Shown here: positions 54,244-64,000 of the stretch, piece after piece
How positions within the stretch are numbered: position 1 is the first letter of the stretch
Layout: the number at the start of each line of letters is the position of its first letter
Origin: Paenibacillus glucanolyticus NBRC 15330
Lineage (GTDB): Bacteria; Bacillota; Bacilli; Paenibacillales; Paenibacillaceae
Assembly (NCBI RefSeq): GCF_004000885.1
Contig: NZ_BIMC01000003.1
Location: forward strand, 62,001-126,000
Length of the DNA stretch: 64,000 nt
Reading direction: 5' to 3'
Made by a program: the position numbers and the translations under genes
Notes under the pieces: model-generated
The model's input: the letters and a program-made list of their open reading frames with translations, nothing else
Told to the model about the DNA's origin: nothing
Databases searched by the model: none

Positions 54244-55332
54244 TTACCGCACCACAACTAACAGTACAATAATTCCGAGCCAAATCAGCCAGGTTACTGG
54301 GTGACCGAAATTTAATCCCCAGCCGACTCCGAACCTTTTCTCGACGATTAGGTTTGGATCTTTGCGATTGAAATAAATCATACCTAATAGCCATTTATCA
54401 TCATCATGGACAGGTCTGACATTGGAGTAATCGGCAGATCGTTCCAAGCGGCTTCCGCCCTGACCAGCCCAGAACGATAAGGCGAAGGCGTATAGGATGA
54501 TAAAGGCTATTATGATTAGGATAATGGGGATAGCGAAATTGATGTTAAGCAGAGACATCATGTTTAGTTGCACGACGGAAAACAGGATAACTATTAAGAA
54601 GCTTGCTGTGATCATAAAACATGACCAAGTACGGCGGAAAGTTACGTCTTGTCTGATGGAACGGTCAGGATCAGTGGGTTGAACCTGCTGCTTCACTCTG
54701 CGAATACTCCAATTCTCAAATATGAACAAAAGTGTTATGAACACTTGCACTATCGTAGGCATAAACACAGAACTATAAGATTTAGTTGCATAGCGGTCTA
54801 CGTTCCAACTGCTGTTGTAATGGATCGGAATCTGATCAGGAATCAGATCGTAGTTGCGTAGCACAGTTACAATACTAACAATAATAATTAAAACATGAAT
54901 GAGGAACCAATAACTAGACAAGCCAATGTTTCTTTTCCGAAATCCAGTGTCCACTGCCATGATCGATGGTTCCGGAGCAATAGGCAGCATAGGTAGTAAC
55001 CTTTTCATTTTGAAATGATAGCTAATGTTTATGATTAGGGAGATTACGACCATGGCGAGTGAATAAGTGACAATGATCCAACTTTGTTGCTTGGAATGTT
55101 CATCACCGTATATTAGGCAGATGATACAAACAATGAATAGGATGGTATGCAAGGTAGCACTAATCCTGGCATATGACTTCCGCATCTGGCGCAAAGGCTC
55201 ACTGTGGAATTGTACAGCGCTGACGGTGACCCCAAAACTAATCGTTTCTCTTGTTAAATAAGGCATGCTTACCATGAGTACAATGGTAGGTACAAATACA
55301 AAGACCATTACTATAACAGGCATTATCGTCAT
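54244..55332 (-). CDS. DUF1648/DUF5808 polytopic membrane protein
   Basis: This 362-residue protein has about eight helices. The loop LIPDQIPIHYNSSWNVDRYA (about 172-191) is the DUF1648 signature (P-x-x-IPxHxxxxGxxD type), as in SdpI-like proteins, and DKWLLGMIYFNRKDPNLIVE near the C-terminus is DUF5808. SdpI-type proteins give immunity to killing peptides and send a signal to a repressor, but family members vary and no repressor gene is adjacent. GAGGAGG precedes ATG 55332. Confidence 0.85.
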   Translation of the reverse strand: MTIMPVIVMVFVFVPTIVLMVSMPYLTRETISFGVTVSAVQFHSEPLRQMRKSYARISATLHTILFIVCIICLIYGDEHSKQQSWIIVTYSLAMVVISLIINISYHFKMKRLLPMLPIAPEPSIMAVDTGFRKRNIGLSSYWFLIHVLIIIVSIVTVLRNYDLIPDQIPIHYNSSWNVDRYATKSYSSVFMPTIVQVFITLLFIFENWSIRRVKQQVQPTDPDRSIRQDVTFRRTWSCFMITASFLIVILFSVVQLNMMSLLNINFAIPIILIIIAFIILYAFALSFWAGQGGSRLERSADYSNVRPVHDDDKWLLGMIYFNRKDPNLIVEKRFGVGWGLNFGHPVTWLIWLGIIVLLVVVR

Positions 55333-55414
55333 ATCATTCGCCTCCTCTTATACATAAGTGTGTATTCGAAAACTCTATAACCCTTATAACATAATTGAAG
55401 AAGGGATTATTCCA

Positions 55415-55812
55415 ATGCAGATCTCAGATGATGGTATTATTAAGCCTCAATATGCTTGGCGGGGAATAACGCTGAATAATAATGAACATCTGACACTTTA
55501 TCCGAGGGATGAGACCCGTGGACTATATGCAGTCAAAGATACAAATATGAGCATTAGATATCAACTAAACAGATCTGCTAATCATTATGCTTGGCTTAGA
55601 GCTTATTACACCCCACCTTATGAATGGAGATCAAGGGTACAATACAAACAGTAACAGACACATATAAGGCTCCAGTTTCAGATTATTATATAGGATTTCT
55701 TCGTAATCTGTCCTCTGATGCATTTACCATCAATATATTTGAAATCAAGTTTTATTGCCAACCTTGGGTAAACCGATGTTCTGTTTCTTATGGGCATAGT
55801 AAGAGGACTTAA
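55415..55812 (+). pseudogene. Probable frameshifted small gene
   Basis: Two frames join into one plausible protein. The first reads MQISDDGIIKPQYAWRGITL, NNNEHLTLYPRDETRGLYAV and ends after TPPYEW. The second, shifted near 55630, reads KAPVSDYYIGFLRNLSSDAF and FTINIFEIKFY. The second half looks like the end of a beta-sandwich protein. The ribosome binding site before 55415 is weak (GGGATT). The family is not recognised, so the frameshift reading is tentative. Confidence 0.4.
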
Positions 55813-56100
55813 AAAACACTAATTGTCTTCTCCGTACATAACACGACGAAATGTGACATAATGGAAGCGAAAAAGGTCCGTGTTTCCCAAAGATCCCCCA
55901 TTTTGAATAAAAGCATTGGCAACGTTCGTTTTGGAGGGGAACTTGGAGAAGGCCTGAAATAATTTAACGGCTTTTAAATAGCATATAACTATCATATAAT
56001 AGAAATATCATATTTTTTTTGACCGGGAAGGGATGTACACTGTCTTGAATGAGAGCGCCTACATCTTTTCTTCAAATATTAACGTGTAAGGACGGTAAAC

Positions 56101-57606
56101 ATGAGCAACCGACAAACCGAAACAGACGTTATTTTAATTGGTGCCGGAATTATGAGTGCGACTCTGGGAACATTGCTGAAGGAATTGGTGCCGGACTGGA
56201 AAATCACTGTGTTTGAGAAGCTGGCAAGCGCAGGGGAAGAAAGCTCTAACGAATGGAATAATGCGGGGACGGGGCATGCTGCGCTGTGCGAGCTTAACTA
56301 CACAGCTGAACGACCGGACGGTTCTGTAGATATTAGCAAAGCGATAGACGTGAATGAGCAGTTTCAAGTTTCTATGCAGTTTTGGTCTTATCTGGTGAAT
56401 GCCAATCTGATTCATAATCCGCAGGATTTTATCATGCCATTGCCTCATATGAGTTTAGTGCAAGGGGCAGAAGATGTCGCGTATTTGAGAAAACGTTATG
56501 AAACGATGTCCAATCACCCTCTGTTTCAAGGGATGGAGTACTCCGATGACCCGAAACAGCTGATGGAATGGATTCCGCTGATCATGAAAGACCGTACATC
56601 GAATGAGCCCATAGCGGCCACGAAAAGTGACTCGGGTACGGACGTTAACTTTGGCGCTTTAACGCGCATGCTGTTCGAGCACTTAAAGAATCAGAACACC
56701 GATATCAAATACAAGCATAGCGTGGATGATATCAAACGCACGAGCGATGGCTCATGGGAATTGAAAGTGCGGAATGATCACGGTCAAGTCGAGCGCCATA
56801 CCGCCAAATTCGTCTTCATCGGCGGCGGCGGCGGAAGTCTGCCACTGCTTCAAAAATGCGGTATCCCTGAGGGAAAACATACCGGAGGCTTCCCGATCAG
56901 CGGACTGTTCATGGTCTGTAACAATCCTGAGGTTGTAGCGGAGCATCATGCCAAAGTATATGGCAAAGCGAAGGTGGGGGCGCCTCCGATGTCGGTTCCG
57001 CATCTGGACACCCGATTCATTGATCATCAGAAATCGCTGCTCTTCGGACCTTTTGCCGGCTTCTCGCCAAAGTTCCTGAAGACCGGTTCCATGTTTGACT
57101 TATTCGGTTCGATCAAACCGAATAATGTGCTGACGATGCTGGCAGCAGGTGCCAAGAACCTGTCATTGACCAAATACCTGGTCCAGCAAGTCATGTTGTC
57201 CAAAGAAAAGCGCATGGAAGAGCTGCGCGAGTTTATCCCGAATGCCAAGATCGAAGATTGGGATATGTTGGTGGCCGGTCAACGTGTGCAGGTGATCAAA
57301 GATACGGATATCGGCGGTAAAGGAACGCTTCGATTCGGTACGGAAGTGGTTAGCGCCGCTGACGGATCGATTGCAGCCTTGCTGGGCGCTTCTCCAGGGG
57401 CTTCCACCGCTGTTTCGGTTATGCTGGAGGTTGTCGAAAAATGCTTCCCGCAGCATGTTAAAGCGTGGGAGCCGAAAATAAGGGAAATGATTCCTTCCTA
57501 TGGCTTGTCGCTGTCGGAGAATCCGGAACTTATTCAAGATATGCATGCTTCCACCGCGCAGGCGCTCGGTCTGAACAGTAATTCGAAGCTTCAAATCGCG
57601 CGTTAA
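56101..57606 (+). CDS. mqo: Malate:quinone oxidoreductase
   Basis: MQO is a peripheral membrane FAD enzyme that oxidises malate to oxaloacetate and passes electrons to quinone, bypassing NAD-linked malate dehydrogenase. The 501-residue protein starts with the FAD-binding [16 protein letters not shown] (about 13-28), and shows [43 protein letters not shown] and the C-terminal SPGASTAV motif, all typical of MQO. Its length is in the family range. It is a single gene with an AT-rich promoter region (TATAAT, 55995-56000) and a strong terminator. Confidence 0.95.
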   Translation: MSNRQTETDVILIGAGIMSATLGTLLKELVPDWKITVFEKLASAGEESSNEWNNAGTGHAALCELNYTAERPDGSVDISKAIDVNEQFQVSMQFWSYLVNANLIHNPQDFIMPLPHMSLVQGAEDVAYLRKRYETMSNHPLFQGMEYSDDPKQLMEWIPLIMKDRTSNEPIAATKSDSGTDVNFGALTRMLFEHLKNQNTDIKYKHSVDDIKRTSDGSWELKVRNDHGQVERHTAKFVFIGGGGGSLPLLQKCGIPEGKHTGGFPISGLFMVCNNPEVVAEHHAKVYGKAKVGAPPMSVPHLDTRFIDHQKSLLFGPFAGFSPKFLKTGSMFDLFGSIKPNNVLTMLAAGAKNLSLTKYLVQQVMLSKEKRMEELREFIPNAKIEDWDMLVAGQRVQVIKDTDIGGKGTLRFGTEVVSAADGSIAALLGASPGASTAVSVMLEVVEKCFPQHVKAWEPKIREMIPSYGLSLSENPELIQDMHASTAQALGLNSNSKLQIAR

Positions 57607-57634
57607 GGGGCATTAGTCCAATAAGCATCACAGG

Positions 57635-57667
57635 AGAGCAGAACAATCAGGTTCTGCTCTTTTTTTT
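57635..57667 (+). terminator. Terminator after mqo
   Basis: AGAGCAGAAC (57635-57644) and GTTCTGCTCT (57651-57660) form a perfect stem followed by T residues. Confidence 0.9.
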
Positions 57668-57671
57668 GCAT

Positions 57672-57700
57672 AAAAAAACCCCGATTCGACCGGGGGGATT
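57672..57700 (-). terminator. Terminator after dbpA
   Basis: On the minus strand CGGGG/CCCCG (57695-57679) is followed by seven T. A second stem, GGGCTGCC/GGCAGCCC (57713-57746), lies just before it. Confidence 0.75.
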
Positions 57701-57758
57701 ATTTATTTAGAAGGGCTGCCGCTTCCAACTTGCGAAGGGGCAGCCCAGGTGTAATCAT

Positions 57759-59204
57759 TTATTTATTTCCCTTACGTACCTTGAGCAGCTTGCCTTTCAC
57801 TGTGGTGTTCTGCATCATCTCGAGCACCATAGGACCTTTGCCATTGAGTATCTCCACATCGGTCACAAAATCAAAAATGGTAATGATCCCGATGTCATCC
57901 GCGGTGATCCCATCCAGCTTCGCAATCGTTCCAACGAAGTCCACGGCGCGAAGCTTTTTCTTCTTGCCGCCATTGAAATTAAGCTTCATGATCTGCTGGT
58001 TCAGCTGCTCACGCTTGTCTTTTTTCAGCTTAGGCCGAATATTCAGCTTGCGTTCGAACGCTTCCCGGCATTCATCAACCTTCTCTTCAGAGGGAGCGGT
58101 CATCTTCGGAATAGCAAAGCCAATATACGCTTCGATATCGGCTAATCTCCCGGAATCCCTTGGGGTAACGAGGGTAATAGCACTGCCGGTCTGGCCGGCT
58201 CGCCCCGTACGTCCTGTGCGGTGTACGTAGCTTTCCTTCTCCAGCGGGATATCGTAGTTGATGACATGAGTGATATTGGAGATGTCGATCCCCCTGGCAG
58301 CAACGTCGGTCGCAATGAGATAGCGGAATTGCCCTCGTCGGAATGCGTGCATCACTTCGAAACGCTCTTCCTGCTCCATGCCGCCATGAATTCGATCACA
58401 CGGGTACCCGAGATCAGCCAGCGCCCGGAATAGGGTATCTACATGCTCTTGTGTCCGGCAAAACACAATGCAGCTGTCTGGATTCGTGGTGATGAGCAGA
58501 TTTTGCAGAACCGCGAGTTTATCTGCCTCTTTGACCTGGACCTGAGCGTGGTCAATCGTCGCAGTTGTGAGCCCGCTTGCCTTAATCTCGATCTGCTCCG
58601 GGTGATTCATGTACTTGTGGGCGAGTTTAGCCACATCCTCGGGAAACGTAGCCGAGAACAGCATGGTCACCCTGTTGCGAGGGAGGGCTTGAATGATCGA
58701 CTGTACCTGCTCAATAAAACCCATGTTCAGCATCTCATCCGCTTCGTCGATGACGAGATGCGAGATCCGATCCAGTGACAGCGATCCGCGCTCTATATGG
58801 TCCAGCACCCGCCCCGGCGTGCCTACAACGATATGCGTTCTTTGCTTGAGCTCGGCTTTTTGCATATGGAAGGGATGTCTCCCATACAAGGGAGTCGCCT
58901 TGATTCTCTTGAAGCGTCCAATATTCGTAATGTCCTCGTTGACCTGTAGGGCGAGTTCACGGGTGGGGGTTAGGATTAAGGCCTGCGGCTTATTCTCATT
59001 CCATTCCACTTGCTCACAGAGCGGAATGCCGTAGGCGGCGGTTTTGCCGCTGCCGGTCTGGGATTTGACAACAAGATCCCGTTTCTCCAGCGCAACGGGT
59101 ATGACCTCTGTTTGCACCTCAGTTGGTGTCGTGTAGCCGAGACTATCGAGCGCTCTCCTAATCTCTTCACTTAATGGATAATCTGTAAAACGCTTGTCGC
59201 TCAT
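57759..59204 (-). CDS. dbpA: DEAD-box ATP-dependent RNA helicase DbpA/YxiN
   Basis: DbpA remodels helix 92 of 23S rRNA during 50S assembly. The 481-residue protein has all helicase motifs: Q-motif with FTDYPL, motif [19 protein letters not shown], motif II DEAD, SAT, motif [11 protein letters not shown] and motif [10 protein letters not shown]. The C-terminal DbpA RNA-binding domain (about 405-481, [16 protein letters not shown]) directs it to rRNA. AGAGG is best spaced for ATG 59204, which also matches the family start; ATG 59207 is the alternative. Confidence 0.95.
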   Translation of the reverse strand: MSDKRFTDYPLSEEIRRALDSLGYTTPTEVQTEVIPVALEKRDLVVKSQTGSGKTAAYGIPLCEQVEWNENKPQALILTPTRELALQVNEDITNIGRFKRIKATPLYGRHPFHMQKAELKQRTHIVVGTPGRVLDHIERGSLSLDRISHLVIDEADEMLNMGFIEQVQSIIQALPRNRVTMLFSATFPEDVAKLAHKYMNHPEQIEIKASGLTTATIDHAQVQVKEADKLAVLQNLLITTNPDSCIVFCRTQEHVDTLFRALADLGYPCDRIHGGMEQEERFEVMHAFRRGQFRYLIATDVAARGIDISNITHVINYDIPLEKESYVHRTGRTGRAGQTGSAITLVTPRDSGRLADIEAYIGFAIPKMTAPSEEKVDECREAFERKLNIRPKLKKDKREQLNQQIMKLNFNGGKKKKLRAVDFVGTIAKLDGITADDIGIITIFDFVTDVEILNGKGPMVLEMMQNTTVKGKLLKVRKGNK

Positions 59205-59273
59205 CATTAACCTCTTCTACGTTATATTCGAATACCTATTTATACAGGCTTATACCATGCATTTATCGTATAC

Positions 59274-59882
59274 CTATCTATTATACTCCGAATCTTTCGG
59301 TTGTATTTGTTTTATCCAGAAATCAGGGGGTTCATAGACAATGAGGGAGTAGTCCAGTTCATGGCCTTGAGCAGTTGCTAATTGAACGAGCAGTTTTTTA
59401 TTTAGATCAAAAGGTCGTAAAGCGCTCGTTTTTATCGATATTACCTGGACCCCGTCCCGTGAAGGCTTCCCACTGAGAACGATTTGATTGCCATGTGTGT
59501 ACACATATGTAACCGTTGTCTGAAAAACAACGATATATAGATCAAGGTCCGTTCTATTCTGGAACACGGGGAACTCAATGCCTACATTTTGCTTAAAGTC
59601 TAATTCGCTGGAGATTCCGATGTCATATGTTGTGAATAATCGGTGAAGCGCATAATGTATGCGCATAGGCATGTAGCTCCATCGGCCACCCCAATAGGTG
59701 CTATGCCAGTGTTCTTCATATACAGGTCTTCGAAAGTCCGGATCATTCTTCAGTATTATAAAGGGAACGGCCGTACCTTTCTGGAGAACCTCTGAAATCG
59801 GGATGATGTCTTTAGGATAGAATGAGTCATCAATTATATCTTCTGGCCATTCCATAATGGTCTGGGGCTTGGATGGTTCCAA
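59274..59882 (-). CDS. Protein of unknown function
   Basis: This 202-residue soluble protein, rich in aromatic residues, is not recognised. It has WHSTYWGGRWSYMPMRIHYA in the middle and a beta-rich second half (YIVVFQTTVTYVYTHGNQIV, KLLVQLATAQGHELDYSLIV). It has no signal peptide. The TTG at 59882 and the in-frame ATG at 59855 both lack a good ribosome binding site, so the start is unsure. It lies upstream of dbpA on the same strand and may be read with it. Confidence 0.55.
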   Translation of the reverse strand: MEPSKPQTIMEWPEDIIDDSFYPKDIIPISEVLQKGTAVPFIILKNDPDFRRPVYEEHWHSTYWGGRWSYMPMRIHYALHRLFTTYDIGISSELDFKQNVGIEFPVFQNRTDLDLYIVVFQTTVTYVYTHGNQIVLSGKPSRDGVQVISIKTSALRPFDLNKKLLVQLATAQGHELDYSLIVYEPPDFWIKQIQPKDSEYNR

Positions 59883-59979
59883 TCGTTCTAAACGATGTTT
59901 AACATCCTCGCCCTCTGGAGGGGGACAGGCTGGAATGGTATAATCTCAGAAAGAATGATTAGAGTGGGAGGCATGAACG

Positions 59980-60867
59980 ATGAGTGAGGAGCTTTTGGAG
60001 CAGCTGGAAGAGTGGCATGAAGAGGATGAATATGAAGAAATTGTCGATGCCATTATGGAAATTCCCGCAGAAGAACGGGATTATGTGCTGATCAGCCATT
60101 TGGGCAGAGCGATGAGTAATCTTGAGCGTTATGAAGAGGCAGTTGAGCAGTTCTTGCTGATTGCAGAAGAGGGTAAGGATGATCCGCTGTGGCATTACCG
60201 CATAGGCCTTGCTTATTACTATCTGGAGCAATATGAGGATGCCCGGAGAGCGTTTGAAGTGGCTGATCACTTGGAGCCCGGTGATGACGATACTTTGGAA
60301 TTTCTGGAATGGATTCGAAACAAAACTGCTCCGAAGCCTGTAGTGGAATCTGCGGTTATGGCCTATACGGATCCTGACGTGCTGAGCTTTTGGAATGATA
60401 GCGCCCCTGCGGCAGAGAAATATGTTTCAGCCCCGCCGACAGATGATGTAATTGAGTCGGTGGAGGAAGCACTGGTCTTCAAACTGCCCGCATCTTACGT
60501 AAATATGATGAAATTACATAATGGGGGGATTCCCCACAATCGGTATTTCCCTCTGGGAGAAGCAACAGCTGAGGGAAAAGACGCCATTGAGATTTCCGGT
60601 ATTCTGGGAATTGGACGAGAGAAGAAAAAATCATTGGCCGGAAGCTTAGGCAGCCGATTTATGATTGAGACGGGCGGTTATCCGGAGGTTGGCGTGGTCA
60701 TATGTGACTGTCCTTCAGAATCCGAGGTCGTCATGCTGGATTACCGTTCATCCGGCAACGACGGGGAGCCCGAGGTTATCCATGTGGATAAAGGACAGGA
60801 TTACAAGATCACCCGGATTGGCGTAAACTTCGAGGCCTTCATTAACGGATTGGTGAGTAAGGGGTAA
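59980..60867 (+). CDS. TPR and SMI1/KNR4 domain protein
   Basis: The 295-residue protein begins with a very acidic helix, then TPR-like repeats (about 30-115, e.g. YVLISHLGRAMSNLERYEEA and PLWHYRIGLAYYYLEQYEDA). The C-terminal half is a SMI1/KNR4 (SUKH) domain, with ALVFKLPASYVNMMKLHNGG and SRFMIETGGYPEVGVVICD typical of it. SUKH proteins are often immunity proteins against nuclease toxins, but no toxin gene is near and such single-copy proteins also have other roles. GAGG precedes ATG 59980. Confidence 0.85.
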   Translation: MSEELLEQLEEWHEEDEYEEIVDAIMEIPAEERDYVLISHLGRAMSNLERYEEAVEQFLLIAEEGKDDPLWHYRIGLAYYYLEQYEDARRAFEVADHLEPGDDDTLEFLEWIRNKTAPKPVVESAVMAYTDPDVLSFWNDSAPAAEKYVSAPPTDDVIESVEEALVFKLPASYVNMMKLHNGGIPHNRYFPLGEATAEGKDAIEISGILGIGREKKKSLAGSLGSRFMIETGGYPEVGVVICDCPSESEVVMLDYRSSGNDGEPEVIHVDKGQDYKITRIGVNFEAFINGLVSKG

Positions 60868-61245
60868 CAAAGATTCAGAAACATGCGATTTACAACGCAA
60901 GAAAATGCCTCTACAAAAAGGCCCAACTTCTCTGTAACTGTATAGAGGAAGTTGGGCCTTTTGCGTTATGAACCATAAATTGATGTAAACTGAGCCTGTG
61001 GAGGAAGCCGTTCATGCATTCATGGAGTTTGATAGCAACATGGGAGAACTGTATTCTGTACACAGACGATTGATGGTCTGGGTTGCAGACGAGGAGCAAC
61101 ATGATTTTCAAATCCACGGATTTTACCAGCACCATGGGTAGTGCTGCAGATCCACCCATGCGTAATGCAATTTTTTTCATGTCCTAAAATATTCCAACCT
61201 ATGCTAAAATGTAAACAAAACAGAAACGTTAGGGAGGCATTTATT
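60868..61245. other. Intergenic region with one strong terminator
   Basis: After the terminator (60915-60965) about 280 bases hold no supported gene. TGCTAAAAT (61202-61210) is a possible extended -10 for the next gene. Confidence 0.5.
60915..60965. terminator. Terminator, probably bidirectional
   Basis: AAAAGGCCCAACTTC pairs perfectly with GAAGTTGGGCCTTTT across a ~17-base loop. A and T tracts lie on both sides. Confidence 0.9.
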
Positions 61246-61986
61246 TTGATAGGGCGCAGTGGGAATCCAATACTCAAGGAAGAAACGTTTGAGAAGAGTG
61301 GGTATTACAATGACCAGGAAACGATGACGATTGGCGGAACGGTGAACAAATCGTTCATGCTGCTCGCGCTGCTGATCGGGGCAGCGGTCATTTCGTGGGT
61401 GATGTTTTTCAACGGGTATGAGGTATTCCCGTTCATGATCGGCGGAGCGATAGGCGGTTTTGTCCTGGCGCTGGTCATCAGCTTTGTGCCGAAGGCAGCA
61501 CCGTATTTGGCACCAATATATGCGGTTCTGGAAGGCTTCTTCCTTGGGGCATTGTCCGCACATTACGAATATCTGTACTATGGAATCACGCTGCAGGCGG
61601 CCTTACTGACGATGTGCATATTCCTGGGCATGCTGCTCGCTTATAAGACAGGTCTGATCCGGGCGACCCCAGGCTTCAAAAAGGGAATTATTGCAGCCAC
61701 GATCGGCATTGCGCTTGTATATCTGCTTAGTATGGTTCTGGGCCTGTTTGGTGTAGCCGTGCCTTACCTTCATGACAGCACCCCGATCGGCATCGGGATT
61801 TCGATTGTCATCATCATCATAGCTGCACTGAATTTCGTGCTCGACTTTAACTTCATCGAAGAGGGAGCACAGCAAGGCGCACCCAAATATATGGAGTGGT
61901 ACGGTTCCTTCGGTCTCTTGGTTACCCTCGTATGGCTGTATATTGAAATCATCCGCTTGCTCTCGAAGCTGGCGAATCGGGATTAA
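61246..61986 (+). CDS. Bax inhibitor-1/YccA family membrane protein
   Basis: This 246-residue protein has seven predicted helices after a short polar start (MIGRSGNPILKEETFEKSGY). The order and the C-terminal DFNFIEEGAQQGAPKYMEWY segment, with two acidic residues before the last helix, match the bacterial BI-1/YccA group. BI-1 proteins are calcium-leak channels, and E. coli YccA modulates the FtsH protease; the exact role here is unknown. A TTG start (61246) follows AGGGAGG with eight-base spacing; an upstream ATG frame is rejected. Confidence 0.9.
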   Translation: MIGRSGNPILKEETFEKSGYYNDQETMTIGGTVNKSFMLLALLIGAAVISWVMFFNGYEVFPFMIGGAIGGFVLALVISFVPKAAPYLAPIYAVLEGFFLGALSAHYEYLYYGITLQAALLTMCIFLGMLLAYKTGLIRATPGFKKGIIAATIGIALVYLLSMVLGLFGVAVPYLHDSTPIGIGISIVIIIIAALNFVLDFNFIEEGAQQGAPKYMEWYGSFGLLVTLVWLYIEIIRLLSKLANRD

Positions 61987-62009
61987 CGCTTTATTTTAGA
62001 ATGTGAATG

Positions 62010-62043
62010 ATCGCTGTCGGGATGTCCTCGGCAGCGATTTTTT
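62010..62043 (+). terminator. Terminator after the BI-1/YccA gene
   Basis: ATCGCTG (62010-62016) pairs with CAGCGAT (62032-62038) around an inner CG pair set, followed by T residues. Confidence 0.85.
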
Positions 62044-62176
62044 AATATATGGGATGGGGCATGGGTCCGCAGAATAATTAATTCTCGAAAGTAAAACCCT
62101 ATAAAGTGCGACTTGTGTTTAAATAATAAGTAGGGTAGATATCGTCATCATTAAACTGCGTGAAGAAGGAGATCCC

Positions 62177-63655
62177 ATGACAGACAAGAAAGCCATGATA
62201 GATATAGGTTGGAATTTAGACAACAGTTATGCTCAATTGCCGGAAACTTTTTTTGCAAAACAGGCTCCCACGCCTGTGCGTGCACCGGAATTGATTGTGC
62301 TTAATGCGCCACTGGCGGCATCTCTTGGTTTAAACGCCAAGGCGCTGCAAAGCCCGGAGGGTGCAGCCGTGTTGGCGGGTAACGAAATGCCCGAAGGAGC
62401 CTTGCCGCTGGCACAGGCCTATGCCGGGCACCAATTCGGGTATTTTACGATGCTCGGTGACGGCCGGGCGGTTCTGCTGGGCGAACAGCTCACGCCGCAG
62501 GGCAAACGGGTGGATATTCAGCTTAAGGGTTCAGGCCGGACACCATATTCCCGCGGAGGGGATGGCCGGGCGGCTCTAGGCCCGATGCTGCGCGAATATA
62601 TCATCAGTGAAGCCATGCATGCCCTGGGTATTCCGACCACCCGCAGCTTGGCGGTCGTGTCCACCGGTCAGCCTGTTACGCGTGAAAAGGATCTGCCGGG
62701 TGCGATTCTGACCCGCATAGCGGCCAGCCATCTGCGCGTCGGTACGTTTCAGTATGTAAGGGGGGCGGGGACAACCGAGGATCTGCGGATTCTCGCGGAT
62801 TATACCCTGCAGCGGCATTACCCGGATGCAGAGCCTGGAGCTGGTGCTAACCGCTATCTGGTCCTGCTGCAGGAAGTTATCAAGCGCCAGGCCGCTCTTA
62901 TTGCCAAGTGGCAGCTCGTAGGTTTTATTCATGGGGTCATGAACACCGATAATATGACCCTGAGCGGCGAAACGATTGATTATGGTCCTTGTGCTTTCAT
63001 GGATACCTTTGATCCCAATACGGTATTTAGTTCTATAGATTCCCAAGGGCGCTACGCCTATGTCAACCAGCCCTATATTGCGGCGTGGAATCTTGCCCGA
63101 TTGGCGGAGGCCTTGCTGCCGCTGCTGCATGATGAGGAGGAGCAGGCTGTCAAGCTGGCCGAGGGTGCCATCGGCGCATTTACCGATCTGTATCATGAGC
63201 AGTGGCTCGCAGGCATGAGAGCCAAGCTGGGAATTTTTCATATGGAGGAGGAAGACGAAGCCTTGATTGAGGATCTTCTCAAGATGATGAAAAATCATCA
63301 GGCCGACTACACCAACACCTTCCGTGCTTTAACCTTTAATAAGCTGGAGGACACGCCTTTGCAAGGCACACCGGAGTTTGCCTCCTGGTATGAGCGCTGG
63401 CAGGCCAGACTTGGCAGGCAGCAGGAATCGTGGGATGATGCCCGCGAGCTTATGCGCAGCAGCAATCCTGCCGTCATTCCGCGCAACCATCGGGTGGAGG
63501 AAGCGCTGGAAGCAGCAGAGCAGGAAGGGGACTACAGCGTGATGCAAGAGCTGCTGGACGTTCTGGCAGAGCCTTATGCGCATTCCCCGGAGCAGGCGGA
63601 ATATGCAGTCGTGCCTAAGGGGTCCCGTCCTTACCGGACCTATTGCGGAACGTAA
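62177..63655 (+). CDS. selO: Protein adenylyltransferase SelO (YdiU family)
   Basis: SelO is a pseudokinase-fold enzyme that transfers AMP to Ser/Thr/Tyr of target proteins and helps against oxidative stress. The 492-residue protein shows the family hallmarks [38 protein letters not shown] (ATP-binding Lys), STGQPVTRE, and VMNTDNM with [10 protein letters not shown] (metal ligands). The C-terminus PYRTYCGT is the usual end of bacterial members, where a cysteine stands in place of selenocysteine. GAAGGAG precedes ATG 62177. The gene is complete. Confidence 0.95.
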   Translation: MTDKKAMIDIGWNLDNSYAQLPETFFAKQAPTPVRAPELIVLNAPLAASLGLNAKALQSPEGAAVLAGNEMPEGALPLAQAYAGHQFGYFTMLGDGRAVLLGEQLTPQGKRVDIQLKGSGRTPYSRGGDGRAALGPMLREYIISEAMHALGIPTTRSLAVVSTGQPVTREKDLPGAILTRIAASHLRVGTFQYVRGAGTTEDLRILADYTLQRHYPDAEPGAGANRYLVLLQEVIKRQAALIAKWQLVGFIHGVMNTDNMTLSGETIDYGPCAFMDTFDPNTVFSSIDSQGRYAYVNQPYIAAWNLARLAEALLPLLHDEEEQAVKLAEGAIGAFTDLYHEQWLAGMRAKLGIFHMEEEDEALIEDLLKMMKNHQADYTNTFRALTFNKLEDTPLQGTPEFASWYERWQARLGRQQESWDDARELMRSSNPAVIPRNHRVEEALEAAEQEGDYSVMQELLDVLAEPYAHSPEQAEYAVVPKGSRPYRTYCGT

Positions 63656-63664
63656 GGGAATAGA

Positions 63665-63701
63665 GGGTCAAGCAAGGAAGCTTCGTGCTTGACCCTTTTT
63701 T
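63665..63701 (+). terminator. Terminator after selO
   Basis: GGGTCAAGC (63665-63673) and GCTTGACCC (63687-63695) form a perfect stem followed by T residues. Confidence 0.9.
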
Positions 63702-63762
63702 ATATGGGCTCAGCCTTGTCCATCTGTTACTTCCGAATTCCGCATGAATCCAAATACATCAC

Positions 63763-63794
63763 AAAAAAGCCCCTGGACCTAGAGTCCAAGGGCT
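63763..63794 (-). terminator. Minus-strand terminator without a visible gene
   Basis: AGCCCCTGGAC/GTCCAAGGGCT (63768-63794) is followed on the minus strand by six T. No minus-strand gene is seen up to the window end, so it may serve a transcript that starts outside. Confidence 0.6.
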
Positions 63795-63928
63795 GTATAT
63801 CGTATGGCTATTTTATTCGAGACCTTATTCAACATCATAGCAGAACCGAAAGAAACAGTCTATATTTTTGCCCGGAAATACCATAGAGTGAGGAAGCCGG
63901 CAAAACAAATGAACGGGAGCGTGGTTTC

Positions 63929-64000
63929 ATGGGGTGGGCTTGTCATCTCGATCAAGCGGATTTACAGGAGTATGTCGAGAAGGTTCTGGGTACCGGTTAT
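63929..64000 (+). CDS. Start of a gene cut by the window end
   Basis: ATG 63929 with GGGAGC eight bases upstream opens a frame (MGWACHLDQADLQEYVEKVL...) that runs off the window after 24 codons. It is too short to identify. An ATG at 63910 in another frame is less well supported. Confidence 0.45.
   Translation, partial: MGWACHLDQADLQEYVEKVLGTGY

Noticed and set aside
59980..60867. Reading the SUKH-domain protein as immunity for a polymorphic toxin
   Set aside because: No toxin, secretion signal or further immunity genes are nearby; the TPR-SUKH fusion stands alone.

Overview
The window looks like a piece of a Paenibacillus (or close relative) chromosome near the replication origin. The gene order yybS-gdpP-rplI-dnaB-purA, then walR-walK-yycH-yycI-yycJ-htrC-rlmH is the conserved origin-proximal order known from Bacillus. 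Sporulation genes (an alpha/beta SASP, GerP-like proteins), purine-rich ribosome binding sites, frequent TTG/GTG starts and mid GC content also fit Paenibacillaceae. The species is inferred, not proven.

Layout. 1-6.8 kb: MazG-like protein, YybS, the c-di-AMP phosphodiesterase GdpP, ribosomal protein L9, replicative helicase and PurA, with a PurR-type operator before purA. 7.2-11.2 kb: a minus-strand haem-sensing and efflux module (hssR-hssS-hrtB-hrtA) with an HssR-type direct repeat before hrtB. 11.4-14.0 kb: a membrane-anchored unknown and a LysM/G5/M23 peptidase preceded by a textbook WalR box. 14.1-14.5 kb: tandem ~200-bp palindrome-containing repeats. 14.6-29.2 kb: the WalRK operon, SASP, HtrC protease, small conserved proteins, a GTPase, a TetR/P450 pair sharing one operator, and rlmH.

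29.2-40.1 kb is the most unusual part. The last 18 bases of rlmH, which encode EPYHK-stop, recur five more times as direct repeats, almost always with synonymous changes. This is the signature of staphylococcal cassette (SCC) integration at rlmH, here in a sporeformer. The repeats cut the region into small cassettes: (A) unknown gene plus broken oxidoreductase; (B) amidohydrolase and MarR with shared operators; (C) an AT-rich segment with a small membrane protein; (D) a LysR gene truncated at the repeat, a DJ-1/PfpI protein and an MFS remnant; (E) a nine-gene array of GerPA-like modules, a GerPC-like protein, two Hsp20-like proteins and a zinc-ribbon protein. No ccr recombinase is visible.

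40.1-44.9 kb is decayed accessory DNA: an internally deleted glyoxalase-family gene, a GC-rich membrane protein, a headless SLH fragment, an intact unknown protein and an aldehyde dehydrogenase remnant. 45-48.6 kb holds a ydaJ/ydaK/ydaM-like exopolysaccharide operon whose GGDEF protein has lost its catalytic motif but kept the c-di-GMP I-site. The rest is an AAC(3)-family acetyltransferase, unknown proteins, a very large hybrid histidine kinase with two kinase modules, a DUF1648/DUF5808 membrane protein, mqo, dbpA, a TPR-SMI1/KNR4 protein, a Bax-inhibitor-1/YccA protein, selO, and the start of one gene cut by the window end. No rRNA, tRNA, CRISPR array or transposase gene was found.
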